A stretch of 64,000 nucleotides of DNA from Panagrolaimus kolymaensis (lineage: Eukaryota > Nematoda > Chromadorea > Rhabditida > Panagrolaimidae), in contig JAJQJQ010000048.1 of NCBI GenBank assembly GCA_028622995.1, positions 1,178,001 to 1,242,000 on the forward strand. The letters run 5' to 3'. Below are positions 1 to 11,162 of this stretch, in pieces. The notes under the pieces were generated by a model. It worked only from the letters and a program-made list of their open reading frames with translations, searched no databases and had not been told where the DNA came from. Within the stretch, counting starts at the first letter, position 1. Each line of letters starts with the position of its first letter. Position numbers and translations under genes: made by a program.

Positions 1-46
1 CTAAAAAATAAACATTCAAATAATTTTTTCATTGAAAAAATCACCA

Positions 47-265
47 TTACCTTGTTATGAATTCAATGAAATAAGTGATATCAGCATTGTTGTAACGAAC
101 AACAATATTTTTGCGAGGTTCATCTCTCTTATTGTTGAGTCGTCTCAGTGCTAGTGATCGTGCAGCTGAAAAAGCTCGGTCTGATAACCGTGGGAAATGT
201 TCCAATACATCAGCATAAGTGAAACCAGAAGCAATTTGAGCCAAAGCTTCTTTCCTTTCATTAAT
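47..265 (-). CDS. Partial C-terminal exon of an unrecognised protein
   Basis: An open frame of about 70 codons runs to a stop at 47, with no ATG at its upstream end, so it is probably a last exon or a gene relic. The peptide is well mixed rather than AT-biased (FTYADVLEHFPRLSDRAF followed by a basic stretch), which suggests real coding origin. An upstream splice acceptor is not obvious. I do not recognise the family. Since no upstream exon can be placed, a decayed fragment is as likely as a functional gene end. Confidence 0.3.
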   Translation of the reverse strand: MNERKEALAQIASGFTYADVLEHFPRLSDRAFSAARSLALRRLNNKRDEPRKNIVVRYNNADITYFIEFITR

Positions 266-1587
266 AGATAATTAAAAAATGTTTTGTTACGCCCAAAATA
301 AAAAAGAAAGAACAAACTTAAGAATTTAAAAATAAATTTAATTATGTTTCATAAAAAGAAAAAATAAGGTAAATATAAACATCATAAACAACAAACAATT
401 ATAAAAATAATAATAAATCAAAAATAATCAAATGGTAAAAAAAATGATTTATTAATTTGAATATTTGAGTAACACTATAACTTTTATTTTACTCATTCAA
501 ACAATAAAACTGAGTTCTAATTCGCGATCAGTGACCTTGAAAACCTATAAACCACTTGATTCTAACAAAAATTAAAAACAAAGTTAAAAATTTCCATTTT
601 TTTGCTAACCTCGATATTTGGTGTTATGGTGGATGAGCTAATATGGTGCCATCCACATGATAAAATTTGATTGTATTCTTACCAAAAATTCCCATTATAT
701 TTATTTTAATTATTACGGTGTCCATTTTCTTCAAAACTAATATATTTCGATGTATTCTTTTATGACTTTCATTACTTTCGATATTTGGTGTATCGAGGTT
801 TTGCACCTTTAGTGAATCAAATGTAAATCGAAGGTACTGTATGTTTTTTAGGTGCTTTCACCGTTAGGGGTAAAAAACCATGGAGAATCCGAATATGTAA
901 TAAAATCTTTCCAGTAGAGCCATAGTTTTCGAGATAAATGTGTTTTTATGTAAATTTTTACATATTTTTAACTTTAATGTATCGATATAGAGGGTTTTAT
1001 ATGGACATCAATTTTTGTTGTCAATACGAAAAACACTCAATTTTATGTGGAAAAAACGAAAATAGAAGAAATTTTTTTATATATTGGTCTTAAAAAATTA
1101 TTTCGGATCCTAACGCGAAAGTCACCATATCTCCATATTAAACATATCATCGGACTAAATGGAGTCAAAATTCGTGATTTTTGGGCAAAATTGACCCTAG
1201 GGATGAAGTTTCGATAGTAGAAAAAGAAATCTTTCTAACCTGTGCCAAATCCAGCTCCACTTTTTCAAAAAACGTGTTTTATTATGTCTCAATAATTTTT
1301 TTATTATACTTTTGAATGAATAAATTACTCCTTAGAAAATCAAACAAAAAACAAGGTCAATCTTCAGGGTTAAAAAAATGGACAAAAATGAAAAACACTT
1401 GAATCGAGAAGAAAATGAGAAACCTCCAAGGATAAATAAAAAATAAGCAAAAAATCCAAAACACTTGAAATTGTTCCATTAATTTTTTTCCTTTCCTATT
1501 ACTCCACAGTTTTAGGATTTTCAAAAAAATTTACATACTAATTTCTTTTACTACAAAAAAAATCATTTTATTCCAAATTTTCTAAAT
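266..1587. other. Intergenic, no supported gene
   Basis: AT-rich DNA with only short open frames. The less AT-rich part, about 860-1270, could be a remnant of a dispersed repeat, but I see no termini or coding sequence. The last 100 bases hold the promoter of the gene at 1588. Confidence 0.5.
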
Positions 1588-2511
1588 ATGCCTACTCTGC
1601 CATGTTTCGATAATTCAAATCCAACTAATTTTAATTTTCATCGAAGTCAAATATTTTCAATTCCATCTGTCTTGGTTTATTACCTTTCCAATAATCCAAA
1701 ATCTCCCGAAGGATTAGAAAAGCTTCAAAAAACTTGCAAATATTTTTTCTTCAAAACTAAAATAATTGTTGTAAAAGAAAATATTTTTCATAAAAATGAT
1801 TGGTTTTATTGTCACGTGGATCCTCCAAGAAACTCAAATACTTTTGATGGACATTTTTTAAATAAAAAGGATTTTATTTTGAAAAACTTTGGTGAAAATG
1901 GAAAAATTAAATTTTGGCCAACTTCGAGATTGTCTTTTTTATTTGGAGTCAAGCAATTTCCAATTAATGTTTTTGAAAATATTTATCGATGGAATCTAAA
2001 AATTTTAACTTGCGTAAATCAAAATTTAACTTTGAATGATATTGACTTTCTTATGGATTCTGGAACTATTGTTGAACTAAAATTAATTAATGTTAATATT
2101 TTCGATGCCTTCGGAATATTAATAACCATGGATAAAATTTTGGCAAAAGTTCCAAACATTCAAATTTTTACTTATCAAAATAAAAATGAAATATTTACAA
2201 CCAAAACATTCCAAAATTTAAATTCTTTAAAATTTCATTCAAAACTAACAAATTCTTTAATTATTATTGATAAATTAGATTCAAATGCAGAAGTATCACT
2301 TTTATGTAAATTTGTTAAAAATACTTACTTAAATTCTGAAAGAATTGCACCTCTTTTCACTTTTTTATTTGGTGATAATGTTGCAGAAAATGCTCAACAT
2401 AAATTAAGCCTTGCTTTTGAAAATTTGTTTGAAGAATGGAAAGAAAGTGAAAATGGAATGAAACCTGAAGTAAAAATTGGAAAATCGTCAAGAATTACAA
2501 TGTTTTTATAA
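1588..2511 (+). CDS. F-box-like repeat-family protein, single exon
   Basis: A single-exon gene of 307 codons. The N-terminal 60 residues carry the family signature: an NPTNFNF-type start, a short hydrophobic helix (VLVYYLSNNPKSPEGLEKL) and the hallmark LQKTCKYFF. This resembles a degenerate F-box. The C-terminal part has hydrophobic, Asn/Leu-rich segments that recur in the related copies at 4778, 10081 and 31485 (IYRWNLKIL, LNLTLNDID-type, LAKVPNI). F-box proteins recruit substrates to SCF ubiquitin ligases; that role is inferred from weak similarity only. The ATG at 1588 has no usable in-frame ATG upstream and aligns with the paralogue starts. A polyadenylation signal AATAAA lies at 2566-2571. 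This copy has an intact frame. Confidence 0.75.
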   Translation: MPTLPCFDNSNPTNFNFHRSQIFSIPSVLVYYLSNNPKSPEGLEKLQKTCKYFFFKTKIIVVKENIFHKNDWFYCHVDPPRNSNTFDGHFLNKKDFILKNFGENGKIKFWPTSRLSFLFGVKQFPINVFENIYRWNLKILTCVNQNLTLNDIDFLMDSGTIVELKLINVNIFDAFGILITMDKILAKVPNIQIFTYQNKNEIFTTKTFQNLNSLKFHSKLTNSLIIIDKLDSNAEVSLLCKFVKNTYLNSERIAPLFTFLFGDNVAENAQHKLSLAFENLFEEWKESENGMKPEVKIGKSSRITMFL

Positions 2512-2797
2512 AACTTTTGCTTTTCACTATTTTCTTTTAATAATTAATTTCTTTGTTAAAATTTAAATAAATGAAAAGTATTTTTTTAATAAAAAAAAAT
2601 TGGAAATTCATTTTGGTAAAAAAATCATCGAAAACATTCGCAAAATAAAAGTATGGATTTTTTGTAAGCTTGCATTTGTTTTTTTTCTTCAAATTTATTC
2701 TCAAACGTCTGATAGCAAAAAAAAAAAGAATCTAATAAAAAATACATACATATTTTTGATAAAACAAAAAAAAATAGAAAAGAAACAAAAAATTATT

Positions 2798-3650
2798 TTA
2801 ACGGAAAATTCCTGCAATTTCTTCATCTGTCATTGCCATAAATGCTTGAGTTTTGCAAATGTGTTGAATATTTGGACGAATCCATGAAAGTAAGAAATGG
2901 GTTAATTTGTCATCGGAATAAATTTTAGAAAGTTTTAAATTTTCACATGAATTATCAAAAAGTTGTGGTAAACATGAGTAATTTGCGGGTGTAAATCTTA
3001 AAAATCCAAAAGTTTAAAAAATTTGTAAAGTTTGAAGAAAAATATTTTACCATAAAACTTTCAATTTGATATTTTCTTGCGATTTTATAAAGTTCATGTT
3101 CATGGCCGGCAGTTTCTTTAATTTCGTCAGTTTCACAAAATTCAATCATTTTTTCCACAATTTCTGGTTCAAAATCATTTATTTCAACTCGATTTTCTTG
3201 ACCTTCTTTAAAATTGGTTGAAATCATTGCAGAAAAAACAGGGGAGCGAGCTAACAAAACGGCTATATTAATCTATAATAAATTTAAATAAAACCCATTA
3301 TCGAAATTCGAAAAAAAATTACCGAAAAGGGTTTTGTTTTACAAAAAATTGTAAAGTTCGAATATTTACGTAAATCATCTACCAAAGCATTGCATTCTTC
3401 ATTTTCAATTTTTAAAGTAATTTTCTCTTTGATTTCAAATTCTTTGACATAATTGTTTAGACTAGTTTCAGAAATTGAAAAATTATCTATAAAAAATATT
3501 GAAAAACGTTTTTTGAGTAAAATTTAAATATGCTTATTTACCTAAAGATTTTTGATCATTGTAAGTGACTTTAATATGGCCATCGATTCCTTCACGAAAA
3601 AAATTCACAGAGTATATTTGAAAGAAATATTCGTGATCGGTAGAAAAATG
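2798..3650 (-). CDS. BTB/POZ-domain protein, possibly broken near the 3' end
   Basis: Four exons are visible on the minus strand: 3542 to about 3650, 3323-3486, 3051-3272 and 2798-2996. All introns are short GT-AG introns. The centre is a clear BTB fold: SNFTIFCKTKPFSINIAVL, then LLARSPVFSAMI, then VEINDFEPEIVEKMIEFC and LYKIARKYQIESFM. The last exon looks like a BTB C-terminal helix region (LPQLFDNSCENLKL to AGIFR). BTB proteins are commonly Cullin-3 adaptors, and nematodes have many MATH-BTB genes. The upstream exon (EYFFQIYSVNFFREGIDG) could be the end of a MATH domain, which is inference. An upstream start exon is missing: an in-frame stop precedes 3650. The last intron joins exons in incompatible phases (phase 0 donor, but the downstream frame needs one extra base), so this may be a pseudogene. 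Confidence 0.6.
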
Positions 3651-4777
3651 GTTAATTCATTGCTACGAATAAATGAATAGGATTTTCCTAATAAATCTCC
3701 TAAAACTTCCCCTAAAAAATTTCTTTGACTTTTGTCTCTAATTCTTAATCTTAATAAAAACGATAAACAGAGAAAGTATTGCCTCAGAGATAAAACTAAT
3801 ATCTTGTTTTTCTATTATATTTCTTTTGCATTTATTGAAGGTTTCCTTTAAAAAACTAAATATTCACTTTTGTAATATTAGCATTTTTATTAAATTTAAT
3901 TTACTTATTCATGATTTTGCCGAATATTATGATTTCTTGGAAACATGAACGAGATTGTATGGCGGGAATATGATTGTAATAAATTTGTGAAACTTTCTAT
4001 ATCTTCTGTTATCATAACAATATTAACAAAATAGACCTCTCTTATCAGCACCCAAATTAAAAAACTGATCAAATAATAAATTTATAAATTAAAATCAAAA
4101 CTCAAAAAAATATTGCTAAAAATATTCAAAAAATGGAAAAAAAGACAACCAATTTTTTTTTCTTTCTCATTTTTAAAATGGAGAAAACGAAAGTTTAGTT
4201 TGAAAAAAAGGTGTTGCTTCGATCGATATCGATTTCGCTCTTTATTTTAAAAGCCAACCGCGCACTTTTTGCGCAGCCATAGATAAATAAAAGCACGCGA
4301 ATAAATTTTAACAGGAGAAAGAGAAAAAATGTGTTAAGAAACCACAAAATGAATGTTCTTTTTTAGATCAACAAAAACAAAGATTGTCATTAAAGAAAAT
4401 GTTTGAAGAATATAAAAATTGCGAAAAGAGTAAAACCCAGGTAAAAAAATTGGAAAACCATCAACATTTCCAATGTTTTTATAAACTTTGTAGAAATTTT
4501 ATTTTATTTATTTGTTTGTTGATTTTTGTTTTAGATAAAATTTGTTTTTTTCAAATGAAATTACAAATACGAAAAAAATCAATAAAAATAATTGCTAATG
4601 TCAGGCTTGGGATATGTAATTGACCTCGCACAACAAAAAAAGGCTATTTAGGCCGTACTTCTCTCAAAAAAGTAATGAGTGGTAAACAATAATGCCACTA
4701 ATCTTTTTTTAATCTGTTGTTCTCAATAATTTTTTCATTTTTCTCTCGCATTTTTTAAATTTGTTTCTAGAAAAAAA
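3651..4777. other. Intergenic, no supported gene
   Basis: AT-rich spacer. An 80-codon open frame at 4384-4623 is basic and Ile/Lys/Phe-rich, matches no neighbour and is most likely chance. No repeat termini seen. Confidence 0.45.
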
Positions 4778-5593
4778 ATGAACGTCAATATTGTAAATAA
4801 TAATTCGAGTCCCTGAATTTTTGATTATCCAACACGTCAGTATTTTTCACTTCCATTTGAAGTTATTTCTTATATTACTCAAAATCCTATCTCTGCCGAT
4901 GGCCTTCTAAAACTTCAAAAAACCTGCAAATATTTTTTTGCTAAAAATAAAATTGTCGTTGTTAATGAATTGGTATATCAAGAAGATGCTTATTTAAAAA
5001 CTACAAGTAGGCTTCGCTTAGATCACATTAAACTTGAATTCCCTTCTATTAAATATTGGCTAAATTTTCAATTTCAAATGGTAGTTAAAACACCGATGAG
5101 TTTATCAAGATCTATTTATCGGTGTTCATTGAGCTCTTTAACACTATTCAACCAAAATTTAACCTTCGAACAAATGAATCTCCTTCTTGGTGGTGGAAAA
5201 CTAGCTTCACTTAGAATGCAAAATGTTAATATTCGATAGGAAAATGGCAGTATTGTTTCATGTGATAAAATCCTTTTAAAACTTCCAAATATTAAAAAGT
5301 TTGAATATCATTGCAAAAACGAAATTTTCACTTCAAAAACTTTCGAAGAACTTAATTTATTAAATTTTAATTCAAAATTTAAACTATTTATGCTAACTAT
5401 TTACATTTTTTCACCTGATATCGAATTTTCATTATTAGGCAAATTTATCAAAAATAATGGAAAGGGCAAAACATATTTTAGTTTTCATTTGAAATCGGAA
5501 TATCGTGAATCAATCCAACCTTCCATCGATATTATGCTTCAAAATCTTGAAAATCAAAATCAACCAAATATTTATTATTTTAAATATAATTAG
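4778..5593 (+). pseudogene. F-box-like family copy with two in-frame stops
   Basis: The same frame stays open from ATG 4778 to TAG 5591-5593 except for TGA at 4814-4816 (codon 13) and TAG at 5237-5239. Both stops replace residues that are present in the paralogues: the S/T of the NPSTFNF start and the D of NIRDENG. Between them the family hallmarks are intact (YFSLPFEVISYITQNP, LQKTCKYFF, SIYRCSLSSL). There are no indels. This looks like a recently inactivated duplicate most similar to the copy at 10081. Stop readthrough is formally possible but there is no evidence for it. Confidence 0.8.
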
Positions 5594-5859
5594 TTTATGA
5601 TGGATTGGATTTGAAAATATAACATCACTTCCTAATTTTTTCCATCTGGTTTTAATGGCATTTTCTTTTTTTGCATTCATTTTTTAAATTTTTGGATTAT
5701 TACCATCCTTTAAATTAATGACGTTTTTTTGCAATTACTTTTTTATTTGAAGAATAAATGAACACAAATTAAAGAGAATAGTTTTTATTTGCTTGCAACA
5801 AATATTTGTTTCAAAGTTTAAAAAAAGTAAATAAATACAAAGCAGCCTTCAATTCAGCT
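5594..5859. other. Short spacer
   Basis: AT-rich 3' flanks of two converging genes. The plus-strand pseudogene ends at 5593 and the minus-strand gene ends at 5860. Nothing else seen. Confidence 0.4.
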
Positions 5860-6926
5860 TCAAGTTTTCAAAACAAGGAGCATAACATGAAAAAATCCAA
5901 GGAAAATTAATTGATAAAAAATTGGAAATGAGATGGGAAATGATCTGAAAGTTAAAAAATTTTAATGGCTAAAGTGTTAAGCAAAAAACTTACGAAGAAA
6001 CTTCATCAACTTTATTATCACCATTAACAAAGAAAAATGGTTTAACAAAGGAAGTTTCATCAAATATATAAACGAAGTTTGGCCAAGTTACGTAGCGATT
6101 AGTAGTAGAATAAGGGCCTTCAAGTTTGTAGGTTATATTTGTTGCAGATGCAGAATTATTTTCCATTTTTGAAATTGTTATATTTCCAAACACTCCCATT
6201 TTTATAAACGTCGGTTCAGGAACTGGAGGTTCTGTTGATGATAAAACGCGAGAATCATGATAAGAAGAAGAATTGGATCTTTTCTGTCTTATTTCTTGAT
6301 CTGCAGCATCCACATCAAGTTCATGTATAGTTTTATCCTTAAATTTAAATATTTTTTACTTTTTTAAGCTGCAATAAGCATAAACAATAACTTACAAAAA
6401 AATTCTCCTCTTTGAAACTAACGTTGCACTTCATAGAAGGTGGGCCATATTCGATTTTACCCCATCCATTAGTGGCAAAATTAAGTTGAGGAGATATTTC
6501 CATTGGTTCAGTAAAACAATCAGGTTTATCACCCAACTTCTTCACTAAAAAATAAATTTTAAGTGTTTTTTTTTTATTAAATCTTTTGACCTTACGAGAT
6601 TCAAATAGGCGCGTTTCAGGATCCAAATAAGTGACCTTCAACGAATATGACCCATGCGTTTCCAGCACAATGAAGGCTAAATAAACGCTATGATCAGTTC
6701 GAGTAACAATACTAAATTTTCCAGTATTTGGCTTGTGTATGGTATCAAAACAAGGAACAAAATAATTTCCTTCAAGTTTTATCCATTGAATTTCATCAGA
6801 AATTTCATGTTTTGATGATCTCTGAAGACTCACAGAACAATTTGCGGCACTTCCCATAAGTTCAACACCTATTAAGCCTTGAGCTGTAAAAATGCAAGAA
6901 GCTAATAAAAAATAGCGAAACACCAT
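5860..6926 (-). CDS. Secreted, predicted GPI-anchored surface protein
   Basis: Four exons on the minus strand: 6596-6926, 6396-6544, 5994-6337 and 5860-5944, all with consistent phases. ATG 6926 opens a typical signal peptide (MVFRYFLLASCIFTAQG). The body contains a few paired cysteines (NCSVSL, VPCFD, DCFTEP, MKCNVSF) and several N-glycosylation sequons. The last exon encodes a purely hydrophobic tail of about 20 residues (FPIFYQLIFLGFFHVMLLV) ending in KT and stop, as expected of a GPI-anchor signal or a tail anchor. Reading through the donor at 5993 would remove that tail, so intron retention would give a secreted form. The gene is divergent from the pore-forming gene at 7326, about 400 bp away, which may allow shared regulation. 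I do not recognise a named domain. Confidence 0.7.
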
Positions 6927-7283
6927 GGCTTTAAAATATTTTCATTTAAAAACAATGAAACTTGTTATATACAAAAATTTTTATTGCTTCTTTTTTCATT
7001 ACTCATTAAAAAAAGCAAAAATAACAAAAAAATGTGAAACGCGAACATTTGGCTTGAAACCTCATGATGGGGTGATGAAATGGCAAAAAATGTATTCAGA
7101 AAAAAATTCAAGTATTTCTATAAAATAGTTTATGAAAAAATTAATCATCCTAAAAAATTTCAAAAAATAAAATTCCGTTGAAAGAATTTTTTAGAAAAAC
7201 AAAATCTGGCGTTTTAATAAATTCCGTAAAAAATGAATCAACTTTCCTATCATGCAAAGACATTTTTGTATATTTTTGTAGTA

Positions 7284-7292
7284 TATAAATAG
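7284..7292 (+). promoter_or_regulatory. TATA box of the perforin-like gene
   Basis: TATAAATAG lies 34-42 bp before the ATG at 7326. It is the best TATA match in the divergent region, and its spacing implies a very short 5' leader. Confidence 0.55.
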
Positions 7293-7325
7293 GGAAACCA
7301 TATTTTTTATTTATTGAAAGCTGAA

Positions 7326-9480
7326 ATGCAGCAGCTACTATGGCTTATTCTTTTTTCTTTGGTGGTTTTTGTTACCACCAAACCAGTGAAGTTATCACAA
7401 GTTGACCAATGTATAAAAAATATTCGTGAAAATATTGAAGGTAAGAATGTTACTCGAGCTCTTGGAGGTATTGTTGGAGTTGGATGGGATGATCTCACCA
7501 ATGAAATGACATTACCTATTTTTGCAATGACATATGATAATTGTCTTACCGTTCCTGATGGAGATTTTTTGATTCCTGATAATGTTATGGCTATTCCCAA
7601 AAAAGCTGTAAAGATTGAAAAATCATCGTCAACTCATGAATCTTATGAATCCGTTAAACACACAGAGTCCCAGTCAATTTCTGGTTCCGCAGGTGGTGGA
7701 GCATTTGGTGTTAGTGTATCAGCATCTTTCAGTGTGGATATGCAGCAATCCAAGTCGCACATGAGTAAATCAGGCCAAGTTATGTCTCAAAAGAAAATAG
7801 AATACTATGCCTTTGATATGATTGGGACAGCGAGCAATGGGTTTGATGAAACTTTTACAAACAGATTAAATGAAATTGCTAATGCAGTGAAAGATGATAA
7901 TTTACTTCTTGCTCAATATAAAGCTGAAGAAATGATCAATGATTATGGGAGTCATGTAGTCCACAAAGCTCAAGCTGGTGCAAGTGTAACTATTCGATCT
8001 TTTTTTACTTTTAAAGAAACCGCAACCAGTGAAGAAAAGTCAACATCAGCTAGCGCTTCCTTAAAAGTAGAAGGTTGGGGTTTCCAAGCATCTGTGAGTG
8101 GAAGTGGTGGAAGTAATGATGCTCAAGAAAAAAGTGATAAAGATAGTAAAAAAGAAACTTTTATTATTACAAAAGGAGGACCTGATGTTGACAAACTACT
8201 TAGAACAAATGCGCCTGTAAGTTTTCCATCTGAGTTGCCAATTTCCAAAAAAAGAAATAATGTTTTTTTAAATTCTTTAACGAAACTACAAAAAGTTAAA
8301 TATTAATGTCTCTTCAAAATTTAATATATTTCAGGATGATATGCTAGCAATGGATAGTCTCGTGGGCATGAAACAGCAAGGCATATATATTTACACCCTT
8401 ATAGTTCCAGGAGTTATGAAAGATTTTGATGAAACAACTGTGATTTTTGTTCATGATCTTCTCCATAATGCAACCCTTGAGTATTATCGCCATAACACCA
8501 TTCCCGGGTGTACGAATGTGACAGCAACTAATTACAATTTTCGCGTGAGTTTAAGATAATATGTATTTTCTGTTAAAGATAATTTAATTTATTACGTTTT
8601 TAGGCTAACACTGAAGATGGCACTTGTGTTAAGGAAACCCCAAAAGATAAAAAAAGCGATTTTGGCGGAGTTTTTCAAACGTGTGAATACGTAGCATCAA
8701 TCTCTGAAATAAACCAAAATCATGTCCCTGGTACTCTATGCAAGAAGTATGAACTCCCAAATCCATTTTCCGCTGCTTCACCTCCTTCCAATGGCTATTC
8801 TTGTCCCGACAGTAGCTACAACCAAACAAAGCTTAATGAATTTTATATTGAGATTTCTGATCGGACCGACCCAAAAAATACATCCAATTGCAACTTCTTC
8901 TCAAGAATATTTGTAAATTTGCTTATCTATTCTAAATTTAAAATTTAAAATTATTTAGGGCTGTTCAGATGTAAAAAATTACACAATTACGGATACAGTT
9001 AAAGTTACAACGTCGCTTTGCAAAAAGAAAGATAGTACCAATGGGGTTGCAATGTTTGCAGGCATTTTTGAAAATGATAATATTTTCGCAGATGAACCGG
9101 GATGTCCAGTAGGCTACACTGAATACCCTTTTCTTCACACACTTAAAATTTGTATGGCTGAGTACAATGAAAACCTGCATCACAAAAGTATTGCCTTTGG
9201 CGGTATGACGAACTGCCGTAGCGTTAAAAAAGAATGTACGAAAGGCTTTAGTCGATATCTTGCAGCAACCATTGATAACTGTCCGTATTATTATTGCGCA
9301 AGAATTATTCAACCCAATGGAATTCTAACATTGCCAAAGCTAAGCCGCCCACCTTACACTGATAAAGACGCAGCATTGTTTAAAACTCGTGAAAAATTTC
9401 GTGAGCGTATGGATAAACTTCAGACGGAAGCTCAAACCAATAAAAAAAATGAACCTAAAGTAACAAAGCAAAAAGGATAG
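7326..9480 (+). CDS. MACPF-domain secreted protein, perforin-2/MPEG1-like
   Basis: Four exons: 7326-8216, 8335-8544, 8604-8912 and 8959-9480. They are in phase and give about 643 residues. ATG 7326 starts a signal peptide (QQLLWLILFSLVVFVTT). The MACPF domain spans about residues 30-330. It has a glycine-rich amphipathic stretch with alternating Ser/Lys (transmembrane hairpin region) and the signature YGSHVVHKAQAGA, where the family consensus is YGTH. Downstream, cysteine-rich segments include a CPVGY motif and an IDNCPYYYCA motif like the C-terminal region of MPEG1/perforin-2. MPEG1 forms oligomeric pores against ingested bacteria. Here the chain ends in a Lys-rich tail with no transmembrane segment, unlike vertebrate MPEG1, so it is predicted to be secreted. 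The role in immunity or digestion is inferred. Frames and splice sites look intact. Confidence 0.85.
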
Positions 9481-10080
9481 CTAACTTTAAAAAAAATATT
9501 GTCACCCTATGAATTTATTTATTTTTTCTTATCTTTAAGCATAATTAATAAAAAAAATAAAATTAATATTTTAAAATTTTTTACAATAATACAAAAAAGA
9601 CACTCATAAAAAAAGTTCTAAACTTTTTGGAGTGAACTTAGTCTCGAGAATTGATATCGAAATTACTTCCAAATTTTTTTTCGAGCGATGTTTTGTTTTA
9701 GAAAAAGGATTATCGCATAACAATGAATAAGTTTGTTGACTTTTGCGTCAAAAATTATTTGCACTATTGTAATTCTTAAAAATTTGAACTGTTTTTATAA
9801 AAAAATCAGGACCAAAAAATTTATCTATCTAGAAATGTTTTTTTGATGAACTTTGAAATTTTTTCATTCATTCTGCGTTTCTTTATTTATTTATTTATTT
9901 ATTTATTTTTTTGAGTTTATTTTTATTGCAAAAAGCAGAAAGAGAAAATGAATCAAAACAATTCAAATTTAACGCATCCTTGGCTTTTTATGGATCAAAT
10001 TTTTCTGTTGTTCTTGTTGTTGTTTTTTTTGTTGTTCTAAATACATGACTTATTTTTCTAAACTTGGATTGCCTTGAAAA
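9481..10080. other. 3' flank and spacer with a TTTA microsatellite
   Basis: Polyadenylation-type AATAAA signals occur at about 9545-9565. A short TTTA tandem run lies at about 9883-9908. Nothing else supported. Confidence 0.5.
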
Positions 10081-10916
10081 ATGGTCCTCTTTCGTTCTCT
10101 ATTTATTCATCCAAATCCAAGTACTTTTAATTTTCCTCAACGTCAATTTTTTTCTTTCCCCTATGGAATTATTTCTTATATAACTCAAAATCCAATCTCA
10201 GCTTCGGGTCTTCAAAAACTTCAAAAAACTTGCAAATATTTTTTTGCAAAAAATAAAATAATTATTCTTGATCGACGAATTTCACAAGCAAATAATTATT
10301 TACGTTACCGCTTTCGTTGGAAAGGAAATGGCAGGCATTGGATTAAGCTGGATTTCAAAGATATTAAATTTTGGTCGATTCGAGAATTAAAAATTAATGA
10401 ACCTATTTCGAATTCTTTAACAACAAATATTTATCGCTGCACTCTCAAAACTTTAAATATTATTAATCAAAATTTAAGTTTGGATGAAATGAATTTACTT
10501 TTAAACGGCGAAACAATTACTAAACTTATTTTATCAAACGTTAATATTCGAGATGAAAATGGCGCTATAGTTTCTTGTGACAAAATTCTTAAATTAGTTC
10601 CAAATATTAAAATTTTTGATTTTGATTGCAAAAATGAAATTTTCTCAAACAAAACTTTTGAAGAAATGAATTCATTGGTTTTCAATTCAAAATTTTTAAT
10701 TTATTTGATAACTTTGATTTCTCAAATTTATGCAAATTAATAAAAAAGAATGGAAATGGAAAAACTCATTTTAGTTTTTACATGAAAAGGGAACCACATA
10801 ATTTTTTCAAAACTTTCATCGATTCTATGCTTGATAATATTGAAAAAAAAGAACGTCCAAAAGTTTTTTGTTTTACTTTAAATGATAATTCAGGATCCGA
10901 CCATACATGGGCATGA
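10081..10916 (+). pseudogene. F-box-like family copy with a frameshifting deletion
   Basis: ATG 10081 opens 219 codons with the family signature (NPSTFNFPQRQFFSFP, LQKTCKYFF, IYRCTLKTLNI) and ends at TAA 10738-10740. The C-terminal region found in the paralogues (DFSNLCKLIKKNGNGKTHF onward) continues in another frame from about 10705 to TGA 10914-10916. Alignment with the copies at 4778 and 31485 suggests loss of a dozen or so bases near 10700. The short product may still be made, but the C-terminal half of the family domain would be lost. The start context and upstream T-rich stretch match the other copies. Confidence 0.65.
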
Positions 10917-11162
10917 ACAACATATATATGGGTAAGCTCATTATTTATATTTCTTTTTATTGTTTTTTTAAATTTATTATTATTTTTGTATTTAAAAAGA
11001 AAAATATAAATGACAATTTTTTTCACTTTACGAAGCTACAAAACCTTATTTTTCATCATAGGTTATTTAGGATAAAGTTATTTTTGGCTTTCTACTTTTT
11101 TCTCGAGACCTTAATTTATTTATAAATCATAAAAAAATGTAAATTTTACATTTTTTCCCATA

